In this document: positions 9,701 to 24,700 of the stretch, in pieces
How positions within the stretch are numbered: the first letter of the stretch is position 1
Layout of the letters: every line of letters starts with the position of its first letter
Assembly: GCF_021018805.1 (NCBI RefSeq)
Contig: NC_086249.1
Coordinates: forward strand, 76,658,472 to 76,722,471
Origin: Prinia subflava
Lineage: Eukaryota > Chordata > Aves > Passeriformes > Cisticolidae
Length of the DNA stretch: 64,000 nt
Direction: 5' to 3'
Notes under the pieces: model-generated
Databases searched by the model: none
What the model was told of the DNA's origin: nothing
Seen by the model: only the letters and a program-made list of their open reading frames with translations
Position numbers and translations under genes: made by a program

Positions 9701-12700
9701 GATTATTACCTGAATGCTACAAATCTGTTCATACTATAGCAGCACTGCTGTTATGCCCTTCTGGAACTCTGTTAGGGACTCCTGCTGCGTGATTGCTGTG
9801 TATGGGCCAGTGAAGAACATATGTATCTAGAATGGTCAGATACATGGTCACTTTGAGGTGTTAGGTGCTTCATACTGGTAGAGAATGTCTTTGGTCAAAA
9901 TAGCTCCTAACCCACAGGGAAGTTCCTTTAATTGTTTCCTCTTTGGAATTTTTGTGTTTGTGGTGATCACTCATTTTCAAATGAAATTTCATAGCAAATA
10001 TTTCAATACAAACATGAGGTATCTGAGTCTTCAAGCTTTCTTAATTAAAGAACAGGTGCTCTGATGTATAGTCTAGCTCCTTTTGGGAGGAGTGTTATGC
10101 TTTGGTTCTTTGATATGGTTTTAACGGCAGAAGGTATGTCAAGGTTCTAGCCTACTGTCTTTGGAGTTTAGTTAAGGATTTTTTTTAATGTGTGTGAAGA
10201 AAGGCTGTTATAAACTGCAGAACTCTGCTTTGAATCTGAGCCTCAAATTGCTGCTGTAGGCTTCCTAGTGAGTGTGCTGTGTACTCTGTTACAGATTATT
10301 GCTCGCCTAGAATATGGGTCTTTCCCTTTGAAGGTGTTAGCTTTTCATGTGTTTTTCCTCTTCTCCGAGCTTTAAGCCGCCTTCTTTTTCTCTTCATAGT
10401 TTTCCTTAGCTTCCAATAGGTAGTATTTAGCTGTGTTTATTCTTCTGCCCTTTAATAATGTGACCTGTTGCCTAGGCATTCCACTCTGATCATTCATGCT
10501 TATTGCTTTAGAAATAATAGGTGCTGGCTGTGATTCTGCAGCCAAGAGTGAACACAGCTGCTAACGTAAGACTTACAGTGATCTTACTGATGCTATGTAT
10601 TGCTTTCTGTCTGGTATTGGCTACTACTCAGTCTGTTTGGTTCCTTTTCTGTTAGTGTGTTAAGTAAATCTTCTCAGTGTTGTGTAGGGAAGTTCTGTGA
10701 AGGCTAGAAGGTAGTTTGGAAACATTCTGTACACCAGAGTGTCATTGTAAGTTATCTGCTTCTCAAAAATATTTCCACAAGCAAAGCTTTCTGCAGCTCT
10801 GTCAAGGAGAACAGCTGATAAACCCTTGAAATCCCTGTTTTTCCAGTCTCATCTGGAAGATGGAAGATTTTGTACTGAAAGATGGAGTGAATGAATGTAA
10901 AATAAATTCACTATTACAGAACTTTGTTGTCCTGTCTGTGCAGATGTATATTTCTATTCCCCCCAAACTTAAAGTTTTTGACACAGGCGTTTCATATTTA
11001 CACAAAAACTATATATACTTGTTGGATTTTATTTTAAAGCAAAGCATCATTGTAAAAAGTCTATAAGGATCATGAAATATTTGTGGTAAGGGCAGCATAA
11101 ACCAAAAGACACCACACTACACTGGGGAGATTGTAAGAAGCAGCTTTTCTTGTCAAAATCTTTCTTCTTTTCATTATCTTCATGATGGCATCTAAATCTC
11201 ATGTGTAACTACTGTTTATGAAAAGTATGAAAACAGTACATTGCAAGCCATCAGGAATTGCAGAATCTGTTGTTTCAGTTCTCTGAAGACTTCTGAAAGC
11301 CTGAAATATGTTTCTTTAAATATGTGCTGCAAGATGAAATATTGGTTTGAGTTATAGCTAATGTAGGTGGACATTGTTTCTCTTCAGGATTATAGGCAGT
11401 GTAAAGTGTAGTTCTGAAGTTGTTTTAAATGGTGTTTTTGTGATGAATTTTGATTTTATACAGTGAGATGTGTAGGATATAGAAGTTTTGAAGCACTGAG
11501 CTTGGTGGTAGTTTCTATTGTCTTTGCACTTTTCTTAAATAAATACAACCAAAAGAACTTCTTCAGGGAAGACTGAATGCTAGCTTTTTACTTACTGTTT
11601 CACGTTCCATGCTTTTAGTCATCTTATTCTCTTGAGATGTAAACACATAAACTGAGCTTTGAGGAGCTGCTTTATTCCAGAGAGCCGTGCTGCTAGCTAC
11701 TAGCCACAACAGGAGCTTTTTATCTTGAAGTTTTGCTATATCTTTGTTTAAATGGGAATTTTAGGTTGGGGGGTTGTGGTGTGTGCTTTTTTTTTCCTTT
11801 GATGATTTTTTTTGGTTGTCTGTTCAACTGGTTTGGTGTATGTTTTGTTGCTTTTTTAAAATTTTTTTAATCTGAGTTATAAAGGAAACTTCTCATTTTT
11901 CTAGAATCTGTTTGGGTTAAAGGTGTAGCTCTCCATCTTTTTTTCAGAAGGTTTTGCTTAGCTGATAGTTATGCCACTCTTTTTCCCCAGCCAAACTTGA
12001 AAGAGAAGGCATGACTCTTTAATATTAATAATGGAATCATTGTCTTGGGAGCCTGAATGAAAAGCAATTACCCTTTTAGTCAGATTTTACTTCCTTGCTC
12101 TCTTGTGTAATTAGGGAGGTTCAGCAGCTTCCCTCATCTATGAAAAACCACAGAGCTGTAGTTCCACACAACCCTCAGCTCAGCTGCGCCGCTGGACATT
12201 TCAGACCCTGTGGTGTCACTGTTGCTGTCCCCAGCTGCCAGCGGCACCTGCCTCCATCGCAGTGCATGCCGTGCTCATGGGCCCACAGTGCAGATCAGGG
12301 GTGTGTTTTCATCCGCACAGAAAGAGTTTGCTGCGTGCACTTGTGGCCACAGGATTGCGAGCTGATGAGAGGGGAAGGGTGGCTGGGAATGGGCAAGGAA
12401 GTCAATTCCTCCCTCCCATACACTCTAGTTTGAGAAGAGGCAAGAGGAGTGTGCCCTATTTTTGGGGTGATTTTATTTTTATTCGTTAAGCACTCTCAGC
12501 ACCAGTGGCGGGTTGCATAGCTGGTGCTCATGTGGACACTCCTTCATTTTCTGGGCTGAGAAAGGAGCACAGTTTATTCTTTCCTGAATTTCAAACTGCC
12601 TCAGTCATATGTAAGTTAAATGTTTTCATTGGAGGAAAAAAGAAAACCAAAAAAGAAGCTTGTGGTGTTGATGTACTTTGATAGGCTAAAATGAGAAAAA

Positions 12701-15700
12701 GGCCAGGGCTTTGTTTTCATGCTTTGAATAGCCTTGCTGAGCCAGCAGATGCCTGCAGTTTTCATTTCATAACCCACTTAAAGAACAAGTTGGTGATGTG
12801 AGGTTTTGAACAATTAAATGATTACTTCCAAAGTGGCTTATGTTTTGGCACAGTATAAACCAGTTGATCTAGAAGAACTTGAGCTGGCATTCTGTCTTTC
12901 AAACAATCTTAAAACTGCAGGTGAAAACAACTACAAGTATGTCCTTCAGCATTGGTAACTTGCTGGTTTTGGATAATGTTGTATTTAGAAATGCATCTTA
13001 TTTTTGGGTTTACGACTCACATACGTGGAGGATGGATAAGGTGCTCTAGGGAAACAATGATAAAGATCTCTCTAGAGGTATTCGTTTTTCTTGGTCTAAA
13101 ATTCTGCAAAACCAAACACATGAAAAGATGGTTCAGCTTCTCTTGTCTTTTTGAAGGTCAAGGGCTTTTTTTTCTTAAGCAAAGAAAATTACTTAATGAC
13201 AGTGATGTTCCTTTGAAGGTGGTTAGAAGAGCTGGTGTCATTAACTGATGAAATAACTCCAAGGTTGCCTCAGCAAAAATGAGTTCTGATTATGCAGGAA
13301 TGTGGGCAGTGAGTTCACAGCAGTGATGCAACTTTCTTGCTGTGTCAACTTGCTGACTCTGCTGCCCCTTTCACATGAAAGTTTAGTTTCTTTGTTTCAG
13401 TCTGTTTCTGATTGTACAGTGTTTTCTTATGTTTCAGCTTCATAGAGACAGCTGAAAACCAATCCTAGGTAAAAGATTTTGGCATGATTTGAGTTAGCAT
13501 GTTATCTGTAAGATGAGGGCAAGCATAAGTAATCATGTTTGTCGCTCAGTGCAATGGATGAAAAAGTGCTTGTAACTTTTTAGTCTGTGTGAACACTTTA
13601 GTTTTGGTTTCAGCAGGACAGTGTTATCGTGTTGACTTTGTTTGCAAAGCTGGAAGTTGGATTTCCAGTAGTTCAGGGCTTGTCTCATTTTAAGCTGAAT
13701 TCTTCCATTTAATTTCTGCAGTTTCATTTACCTAATTTCCATAGAGTCAAATTGATATGAATGAGGGCAACTCAGCTGCTTTGTATAATCCTATTGCTGC
13801 ACTCCTTCAGTTCATGAATGGATTAGTAGTTTTTCTTTGCCCTTTATCTCACTGCTGCGTAATCAGGATGCCACCTCTGTCACGTGTAGCTGCATGGTGC
13901 CAGCTTATAATCAAGTTTTTCCTCTGTGTTTGGGGATATGTATTGTAGGCACTGTAATAAGTGTACTGGGAGTCCTAATTGTGTGTAGTCTTAAAAAAAG
14001 CATAGGAGGAAAACATGTTTGCTAGTGGTCTTGTTAATATAACCAGCTTGTGTGTTACATGAAATGCTCCTGGTCAGCTTTCCTTCACTAGAACTGGCAT
14101 GGAAAGCTGGCGGAGTTTGGTTGGCAAGGAACGGCAATTATGCATTTTAGCTGCAGAAGTTCACTGAGCAAAGAAAAAGAAATGCTTATTAACTCTTATT
14201 TTAGTAGCTTGGGTACTGTCTTCCTGGATTTGGCTTTGTTTTCCTGGGCACTGCTAAGGAAGTATTTCAAATTTCCATGCCTAGATTTGTCTGTTATGGA
14301 GATTGTATTACAGACAGTATCTGTCCTTAGTATGGCAAGTTCACACTATGAAAATCCCTTAATGATGATTATATTAACTATGTCAGTATCTGAAGTAAGT
14401 TTTTAACCTTCCATGGAAGAGAGAAGTGATAAACAGTTAAAGTGTACTTGTAACTGTTCTGATGTACTTTTTTAGGGAGCATTGATATTTTTTGTTATTT
14501 GAGAATTGTAAGTTTAAATCTTGATTTGGAGCATGATAGCATCTCTTCCATAAGTGGTGCACTTATGAACACCTGTAATATTGTAGACTGAAAGAAATAG
14601 TGGAACTTCAGAATTTAAAAATACATCTTGCTAATTGTGAACAAGTATTAGAAATAGTGAACTTCACTGTGTGAGGGTTTTGTTTTTTAAGCAAAATGAG
14701 AAAGCATGTCTGTAAAAGACTAGAGTAAACCCTAGAATGTGAACACTAGGATTAACATGAATTTCAGCATCTGTAAGTAAGAGTTTGTTTTAGGGTCAAC
14801 TCTGGTATCCAGATGGCTTCCACAGTGAATTTCTAGTTCTGGCTGTTGCAGGCCATTGCGTCAGACAACGAACTTGATCCAAAGCTGTGCTTGTTTCTCA
14901 TGTTTAGAAAAAACAAACACCCCCTCAAATAAAATAAGCCCAACACCTTAAGGTGTTTTTAGTATTTTTTGGCAGATGCAGTGTATTAGCTGAGAGGTTG
15001 GTTTGTTTGTTTTTAAACACTATTTCTAGTCTTCAATATGGTTTCCTTGCTGTAACAGCAAGAGAAACACAACAGTTTGGGGTTTTTTTTCCTACAGACT
15101 GTGCATCTGTCAGTCACAAGATTTTTTCCCTTCTCTGACTCAATAGCTTGCAACTGTGTGGGATCTTATAAATAGCAGAGCTACTGGATGTCTTTGTACA
15201 TCTGACTGAGCAGCGGTAGGCGACAGCTCTTTTATTTCCTAGCTGTTTTCATCTTCACACTGAAAGAAATTTCATTCTTCCTCTTATAGGCAGGATTTGG
15301 AATTGTAGCTTTATTTGTTGTTGAACATTTTTGTTTAACATGTAACATGAGCAACTTAGTTTGTGTTTTGGGTCTCAATTTCTGTTAGTGGCCTGATTTG
15401 ATTGCTTTGTTTGTGTGAGAGATGTTACTGAACATCTTCTTCTGTTGCCCATGTCTGTCTTAAAAATCTCCAGACACTTACTTGGGCTTACTTGGGATGA
15501 TCTGGGTATATTTGATCCTGGCTTGGTACCGTATGTTGTGTTAGCACAGCATTTAACTTGTGACCCAGTGAATATTCAGGAATCTATCCTTAAGTGGCTT
15601 CTCCCTTGTAATACAGGTTTTCATTAGTCTGTGCAGACAACTTGTACTGAAACACTTTGGGAAGCAGTTGAGTTCTTAATGTAATTTCTAGGGCATTAAG

Positions 15701-18700
15701 GTAAATATTTTTTCAGTATAAAGTATGTAAATGTTTCTGTGTGCTATTTTTAAGATTCACATTACTGTAATCCTGCTTAAATGGCAGAAGACAGTCAAAT
15801 TGTGTAGGGGAAAATGCCAAGCACTTTTTCTTTTTGATTAATGATGTAATTCTAAAGAAAAAATATTTTGTTTGCTGTATGAAGTGTAGTGATCTCTGTG
15901 TATGTGTTATTGATTACTGCACTTTCCTTTGATTAGTGTGACTTGTCTTTTCCCACTGCAGAATTTTGCCCTATTTTAGGCACAGATCTCTATGGAAAAA
16001 TGTCTGCAGCCATTTTTTTGAAAACTGCTTGTTTAGGTTTGAGTGAAGTACACACACCTAATTCCTGCTGTAATTTAATGCATTGAAACCTGCTTTAGCA
16101 ATATCAAAACTCTTTTTACATCTGGCAGCAAAAATAGAGGCTGTAATCAAAGTTTGTGACTAACAGAGGTGGCTTACGCTTCACCTGTGAAACAAAGGAA
16201 AATCAGGGATATAACTCCTTCTCTGCAGTGCAGCAGTGCTTTGTTTTCCAGATCTGCTTGAGTCTCTTGTGTTGGGGAAATGTGAGGGGTTTTTTTTAGT
16301 GCAAAACATTATGAGCTTGAATGGTCTAAGGTAGTGAGGCTGTGAAATCTGTTTATGAAGTCCTCATGCAAAAGTAGTTTGAGGTCAAAATTGAAAACCA
16401 CCTGAGCATTCCGGTCCTTTCAGGCTCTTGCATCAGGCCCTCTTAGGGTTGGACCCTAGTAAAGGCTGAGTGGAGACCTTTTGGAGATCCTGGAGAAGGA
16501 GCTTCCTGCAAGAAAGCTTGGGTTTCTGAAATGTGTGTTGGGGGACTGCTTAAAACCCTTCACAAGAAAAAGTTCTGTGGAGTATCCAACAATGCCCATA
16601 GGAAATGTGATACATGTTATGTATCTAAGTGTAGTGGGTTCCTTATAAAAAAGAATAAGAATCTCCCAGGAGTGAAGGGAGCACCTTCTTAATTTTCTTT
16701 TAATTATACAAATTATAGTTGTATTTATAATTGCACGCAGCCTTAATTTTACTTCTTACTTCAGTGAGGCTCAAATATTTGAAGGTTGCTCTGTCACTTG
16801 TTAGTAAATTGGTTGGTTGGTTGTTTTTGTTGTTGTGGGTTGTTTTTTTGGGTTTTTTTGTTTTTTTGTTTTTTTAGGTCAGAGACCATTGACCATTTCT
16901 TCAGAAACTTAATGATGAAAGCCAAGTTTGGAAAGGCTTTTGTATTGATGTTGCTATTGTGACAGCTGGATTATTATTATTATTATTGTTGTTGTTATTA
17001 TTATTATTATTATTATTACTATTCCTAAACTGTTCTTGTTGGTGGGTGTTAAAGCTTAATGTGTGTCAAATAGTTTTTTTCAGTGTTTGAGATTTTTTTT
17101 TTTCAGTAAGGAAGTTTTCTTCTTCAAACTTCAGTTGAGGAGAGTTGATTTAATAGCAAATAAAACCTTATCTTCTTAAAGCCTGTGCCCCGGAAAACAT
17201 GAGGTACCACAGACATCTTCTTTGCTTGTAGCAAAAACCCCATGTGTTTTGTTTGGACCTAACTTTCTGCTAAACTGCAGTGTGAAAATTCAGCCTTGGG
17301 TAATATCTGTGTAAAATATGACCTGTTTAGATGCCTGGTGCGTTAGTATCTGAACAACCACGTGGTTAAGGTCCTGTAGTAAGGGAGCAGGACAGCCTTG
17401 GGAGATGTAGTAGTAGAGCATGTATTTTGGTGTTTCCAAACTACTTCAAGCTTGGATATGACTCAGTCTCCTCCATCAACTCCTAGAGGAAAAGGAGGTA
17501 AGCAAGTGTGCTTAGTAAACTTGATATTTATCAATTAATGATGAATAATGCAAGAACAAGTCTGAGGGCCTATGTATAGGCCTGGATATTATGTAGTTAT
17601 TAGCCTGACGTTAGGGCTTTAATTCTAAGTATAGAAGTGAGTGGCATTTTTATTTCAGCTGTTACCCCTGATATTTAGCCAGTTAAACTGCTTATAAAAA
17701 TGGCACTTTAATTGCTGAAACATCACATCATCCTAGAGTGAAAACGGCCAAAATGTATACTTTCTCTTGAGGAAGACGAGGAATACTTTAGAGGTCTTGC
17801 ACTATTTAAGAGATACATTTCTTTTGACAAGTGTATTACAGATCAAGTCAGCACGTGAGGGAGTGTTAGTAGGTATATTTTAGGTGTGTTTTTTTTTCTC
17901 TTGACTAAAAGTATCTCTGGCAATACAGGTGCTGTACTGTGAGGTACTTTGTTGTGCTGCTTTTTATTTGGTTTGTTCAGTCTACCCAGAAGAAAATATA
18001 AAGTCTTACAAATACAAATAATCAATCTTGGCCTTTAAAGAAATTATGTACTTTGTTGCTTAGCTGTGCTGTTGTCACATGTAGACAGTTTTTGGTGACT
18101 TGCATATTCCCAATATGTTGGATAAAATGTTTGTTAATGTCAACATTCACGTGCAAAAGGATCTAGTCCTTTCCCTTTTGCAGAGAACCGCAACTTAAAC
18201 TTACTGAACTTTAGAATGTGTAGCTGAATAATTGAATACTTGCTTTTCTTTATTAAGATTCAACTTCTGGATTTATAAATTGGCATGAATGAAGCTCTGG
18301 TAGTTTAGGATTTGCTGATATCTTGAAAGTCCTGAATCTGGAAGATATTTTTTTCTGTTGTTTTCTGGATGTAGTTTTGGGTATTTGGTGAGTCAGCCTT
18401 TGGCTGATTTATCCTCAGTGGGTGCTGATAAATGAGACAGTGAAATTGTAAACCAACAGTTTTCTGCCCGGTTATCTCAGAGGCATTTAAATGAAATATT
18501 AACAGCTTGTTGATTAAATGGGTTTTGAAACTGCGAGTTGTGGTAAAAGTAGCATCAGACCAGGTTTGATCTGAGTACTGAAGCTCTGTGTGAAGCATGG
18601 AATAAGTAAGTCTCCTTTCTTACAATTGTACTGTCAGTGTGATGAGGTGGTAAAATGTCTGGACAAAAAGTTCTTTTGGCTTTCTTTAGGCCTCAGAGAG

Positions 18701-21700
18701 GTAATACTAAGGCAAGTGGTACAAATCATTGCTTGCCAACTACATTGGTATTTTTTATGATCTTCTTTAACGTCTGGCTTGGGGCTGAGCTCTGTTAATC
18801 CGTGTGACTTCTTTTCTTGAAAGATAAAATTTTTAGTCTGATGGCAAATCTTCGGCCACTATTATTGTGACTTGGAAGCTGTAAAGAACTTTCACTTAGT
18901 TGCTAAATAAAAATACAGTAGTTTTTTTGTTTGCTAAAGGGTGTTTGAAGGAGCAAATAAATACCTCTTAGTAGGATCCCCTGGTTGTGAATTTGTGCTT
19001 CATTTTTACACTTTGATTGTGGTGAGTGCTTTTCTGTCTTTGGCAGCTGTGATTTGAAGGGCCAGACAACTCATATTTGGAGGACTAAAGTCAAACAGTC
19101 TAGTTACGTTCCTCCAAGAAGTTACATCAAAATGCACAGGGTTCTTTTAAAGTCGGGGTTGCAAGAACCGAATGCGTTTTGTTGTACCACCTCCCTTCAA
19201 GCAGATCATGTGTGAAGGTTTTTTCCTTCCCTTCCTACTGAGTGGAATAAGATAACAGTGCATAATTGTTTGTTAAACATGGAACATTTTTCCTGCATTG
19301 CATGTTTTGTGGTTGATTTTGCATTTTGAAACTTTTTTTTTATTCAGATGGCTTTTACTAATGTAAACTTAACGTTTGAACTACTGATAACCCTGCTTTC
19401 CTTTTTCATTTTAGTGCAAAAGATGATATTGATATTGATGCCCTTGCCGCTGAGATAGAAGGTGCAGGAGCTGCAAAGGATCAGGAGCCTCAGAAATCCA
19501 AAGGCAAAAAGAAGAAAGAGAAGAAGAAACAAGATTTTGAGTAAGTTTGGGGTTTTTTCCACCTGCCTGATCTTATTCCATTATCCAAAAACTCAGTTAC
19601 TGAAGTGCCCTAACTTCTTTCTTCTTTTAGTGAAGATGATATCCTGAAGGAGCTGGAGGAACTGTCAATAGAGGCGCAAGGAGGGAAAGTTGACAGGGAA
19701 CAACCTTCTACAGGAAAGGTGAACACTGGGCTTTTGATAGGAAATAGTAAAATATGAGACACTTCTGTCCCAGAAAACTTCTAGTGTTGCAGTGTAGTTG
19801 GAGATCCTATGTGAAACGTGCAGCTAGCGTGTTCTTTTAATTATATTTTATCATATTTTCGTAGTAAAGTCAATCACAAAAAAAGCCACATCTTCATGCT
19901 GATAATTATACAAAGCCAATCAGAATAAATCTTAATTGTGGGCTGAAGTATGGTACACTGAGCAGGAACAGTTATTGCTTTCAAACTTTGTGTTCGATAC
20001 GAGAGGTTTTTCTTGATGTATCTCAATGCTACTTCTTAATTCATGATGGCAAGTAATTGTTCATGGCTGATTATTGAATTGTTTAATTACCAGGTTGAAA
20101 ATGACAATGACGAAAGCTTATCAAAACAAGATAAAAAAAGAAAAGGAAAGAGTAAAAAAGCCAATCTGGAAAATGACTATGACAGTGAGGAAGTGGAAGA
20201 TAGAGATAAAAAATCTAAAAAAAGTCAGAAAGCAAAACAAGACATACTTTCTGGCAGTGATGATGATGATCATGAGACACAGCTTAAGAAAAGCAAAGGG
20301 AAAACTCAGAAGTCAAATAAAAAACACGATTTATCAGAAGAAGATGATACTAACATTAAGAAAAGCAAAGAGCGTGGGGGAGGAGTGTCTACCGGCGAGA
20401 GTGGTGATGAATCAGATGACGTTTCCCAATCTAGAAAAGGACAAAAGAAAAACCAAAAGCCAAAGTCTGCTCCTGCTGCAGAGAGTGGGGATGATGAAGA
20501 AGAACCTTCATTCAAAGTAAAAACAGTGGCTCAGAAGAAGGCAGAAAAAAAAGAACGTGAAAGAAAAAAACGCGAAGAAGAAAAAGCCAAATTGAGGAAG
20601 CAGAAAGAGAAGGAAGAATTAGAAGGTGGTAAAGAACCAGCAAGGCCAAAGGAATCTCTAAAAAAAGCTGAAGAGAAGGCTTCTGAAGTTACAGCAGTCC
20701 CTGGAGAGAAAGGAGACACTGCTGCAGGAGCAGAAGGTGTGTAACATGGTTTTTAATACTGTAATTTAAATACCGTAGTTTTTGTAAGGCCAGAGAGGTA
20801 CCAGGCAGTGAGGATAGTTTGTTGGTTTATTTTGAATTGTGAATACTAGAAATTTGGTAGACTTGTTTGCCTCTCTGTGTTGGCTCACAGGTGGCTGTGT
20901 TTTCTGGCCTGTAGTTTGTTCAGGTACGTGGGAAAACAAGCCAGATGGTGAATTCTCATTACAGGATGGTGATTACAGTTCTGCATTGCAAGAGTATTTT
21001 TTCAGTTCTCTCTTATTCTGATACTTTAAGACTTCAGGCCATGACTTAAGAGTTTTATTGTTTTCATTATGAAATGTTTATGTAGAAGCCAGTGAAAATA
21101 TTTTTCATTTGATGTTATTTATCATATTTAAAACATAAATTGTACTTAAAGTATCTTTGAAATTTCTGGGGTCTTTGAAAGTATGCCTCTTTTTTCTGTA
21201 GCTGATGACAATGAAGGGGACAAAAAGAAAAAAGACAAGAAAAAAAAGAAAGGTGAGAAAGAAGAAAAAGAGAAGGAGAAAGAGAAAAAGAAGGGTCCCA
21301 GTAAAGCCACAGTTAAAGCCATGCAAGAGGCCTTGGCTAAAATGAAAGAGGAGGAGGAAAGGGCAAAAAGAGAGGAGGAAGAACGCATCAGACGACTGGA
21401 GGAACTTGAAGCAAAACGCAAAGAGGAGGTACTGTATATCGCACTCTGAGGATAGAATAAGGGAGGGAGTCCCCTTGATTTGTCTGCTTGCGTTGGTGAA
21501 TTAATCCTTAGTATGTTTCTTGTACACAGAATACACTTGGGCAGCATTTGTGTAAAGCATGCTTTAAAGTTGCAGTGTTAACACATGCTTTAGAGTTTCT
21601 TCATGTTTATTTATCTTTTTCTAGGAGAGATTAGAGCAAGAGAGGAAAGAAAGAAAGAAACAGAAGGAAAAAGAGAGGAAGGAGCGTTTGAAGAAGGAGG

Positions 21701-24700
21701 GAAAGCTTTTAACAAAAGCTCAGCGAGAAGCCAGAGCCAGAGCAGAGGCTACTCTTAAACTACTCCAAGCTCAGGGTAAGCAGTAAAGTTTAGTAATATT
21801 TAAAACCAAACCGAACCAAAAAACCCAACCAAACTTTATATCCATTTTTGGTCTGTGTTTATTTTTTTTTTCCTATGTGGAGCTAGGAGGGCAAGGAGTG
21901 GGTGATTCCATGTAAAGCTGCTCTGTTGTCTAGGCAGGCAGTGCGTGCTCTCCCTTCCCCATTATTTTTTAAGTAGGTTTAAGTGCCTGTATTTTTATCT
22001 TTCACTTTGAATATCCAACTTTTTAATACAGTCTACTTGCAGTTTAAAAGATGTTACTTGTGGAACTTAGGAAAAAGCACTTAAAGAAGTGGTAAAGAAG
22101 TCTAAAGGCCAGAAAAAGCACATGGGCTGTGCTGAGGGTCTTGTAAGCCCAGTGATCTGGATCTTGTTGAATTAATCCGCACACTCAGTTAGGCAAGGGC
22201 ACTGTTTTCCTTCAAAAACCATGGAGGAACACCACAGAGAAGACACATTTTTCTCTGGGATTTACCAGGAGTATGTAAGAGCTTTCCTGCTTTTCTGTGA
22301 AATATAATCTCCATTGGAATGAAGTAAAATTGTCCAGTATGTTGTAAGTAAAATGTCCTAAATTGTCCTTGGTTACTGGTTTGTGACTTAAAAAAGAAAG
22401 TAATTTGTGAGTGCTGAGTGTATTTGTCTAGTACACTATCTGACACTTTACTGGTAGGTGAATATACAAATGTAGGTGTCTTTGTAGCTAGTAAAATGCT
22501 TGGAGCTCTTAAACATACAAGGCTGTTTTGTCTTGCTTGTTGCTGTAGCTATTAGAATCTTTCTATTTATGTGCCCCTACAACCCAATTTTTGTCAAATC
22601 TGCAATATAAATCAGTCAGTACCTGAAAAATAATTTGAATGTGCAGCAGTAATTCAGTTTTTAATTTGTCTTTGCACCAAACTTAGGGTTTTGATAGAAT
22701 CCCTTCATGTATTACAGCACCCACTTCCTCGTGAGGCAAAAGCTGGTGAATTGAACGTGGCATTATTTTAATACCTGAAACCATCAGTATTGTAAAATTT
22801 AAAAAACTTAACAACAAACCAAAATCCAAACAAACTAAACAAATCAAAACCCACAAACCTCCCCACATACAACAAAAGGGAAAATGTTATCTGCTGAACA
22901 ACCTCAAGCATTTAAGAAGAGTCTGCCTGTGAACTATCCAAATTGTCTGAATCTAGGACCATTCACAGAGAGGTTTTAAATGAGATTTTGCATAGCAGAT
23001 CTTAAATTGTTAATACTGGCATATGTGTTCGTGATGTTTTTTGCACGTTTGTGCTAACTTCAAACCTGCAGTCGTAGAATCTGATTGGATTTGTTTATTT
23101 TTTGTTTCATTGCCATCCCCTTCCTCCAGTTATCTGACTTCTTTTTGAGAGCAGTCAGGAGTATCTGAAGAACTGTACTTCACTCAGGTGTTCTAGCTTT
23201 TGCCTTCAGAGTTTTAAAAGAGATACAATATGCATTGAACCTACTTTCTACTCTTTCTCCCTTCATCTTCCAATTGTGGAAAATGTATTCTCATTTAAAC
23301 GAAAGTTTGTGTTTATTAATTACCTGGATTTTCTTTTAACAATTATTTTTGTTTGTTTTGCAGGTGTTGAAGTGCCATCTAAAGACTCTGTGCCAAAGAA
23401 GAGGCCAATATATGAAGACAAAAAGAAAAAGAAGCAGCAGCAGCCAGAAAATAAAGAAGGTATGGTTTGCATATAGGGATACCTAATTGATCTGTCACAT
23501 TTCTGGAACTATTTCTGGAACAAATCAGCTAATCTTAAGCTAATTTTATTTCAGAGTTTAGATTTTCTAAATGTTGGACATGTACAGGATGTAAAGGCCT
23601 TTTACTAATGAGATGTTGAATGCTTTGTGTGCATATGTAGATCAAATACAAAGTAACTTAGGTAATAATGACTTATAATTAAGTCTGAGTTTGTCCCAGG
23701 ATGAAAAGACATTGATCCTAGTTTTAGTACTTTTAAATTGGAGACAGTTTGTTCATTTATTTTCTTGTATATAAAACCAGTTTTCAGCTCCTGGGTGCAA
23801 GTTGTTCAGAGCAGTTTAAAGAGTTTGCATTTTTGAAACCTTAGAGTTTATTGCACAGGTTTGGATGTAGGTTAAACATGTCAGTTTTTTACTTTTGTGA
23901 TTTGTTACTTTCCTCTGAGGGGAATACTGTGGCTCTTCACAAGAACTAACCCTTAGTTTAAAAATTTCAGATGTATTTCTTACTTAGCTATTTTTTCTTT
24001 TTTTTTTTTTTTTTTTAATTTGACATTGGTTATGCGCCTGCTTATAATTTATGGAGTGTGTGTAAAGAATTGAAAATGGTGCTTATCCGAATGGTATCAT
24101 TAATTTTTTTCTTTTCTTTTTTTTTTTTTTTTTAAGTTTTCATTTTTAATGGCACAGTAGGGGAAGTGTGGGTAGTTCACTAGTATTACTTCATTTTCTT
24201 TGTCTTTTAAAGAAAGTGAGGAGTTTTTAATGCCAATGACTGAGTTTTCTTATAAACCTATTCAACTGCTTAGAAAACCAAATGTTTCCAAATAAGCTGG
24301 AGGAGCTGTAACTGTCAGTCAGTCCATTTGCACTTTGAAAGTATGTAGCAACCAACTTCCTGTCTTACAATTCCAGAAAATGTGGAGGTAACTTCCCCAG
24401 CTGAAGATGCTGTAGAACTGGAAACACCGGTGAAAGAGGAGGCTCCTCTGCCTGTAGATCCAGGTTGGTGGTAATGCTAATAAGCTTCAAACACTTAAGC
24501 TTGTGTGTCAGTGCTGCATGATAGTTATCATACCTTGTTGGATGGGGCTGAATGGCCATCCTGTCTTGAGGTAGTTGCTGGTTTTGGGGTTTTTTTCCCT
24601 TTCTTAAGGGAGGACCTGATGACGTTTTATGGAGTAAAAGGCATGAAGCTTCAAAATGAGTGTGTGAAGGTCCCTTGTTCTGGGTGAGCTCCAGTGTTCA

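Larger units (their letters stand above)
6539..19414 (+). other. EIF5B: EIF5B intron 1 (12.9 kb)
   Basis: The longest intron of the gene, about a third of its span. It is AT-rich after the CpG island ends near 6760. It contains a T/G-rich low-complexity tract near 16810-16876 and a TTA/TTG microsatellite at 16971-17017. I recognise no second gene, RNA gene or intact transposon. The many short open frames lack domain content or codon bias. Long first introns often carry enhancers, but I cannot point to one. Confidence 0.9.

Noticed and set aside
20306..20719. Ser/Phe-rich minus-strand frames opposite EIF5B exon 4
   Set aside because: Antisense shadow of the Lys/Glu-rich coding exon.
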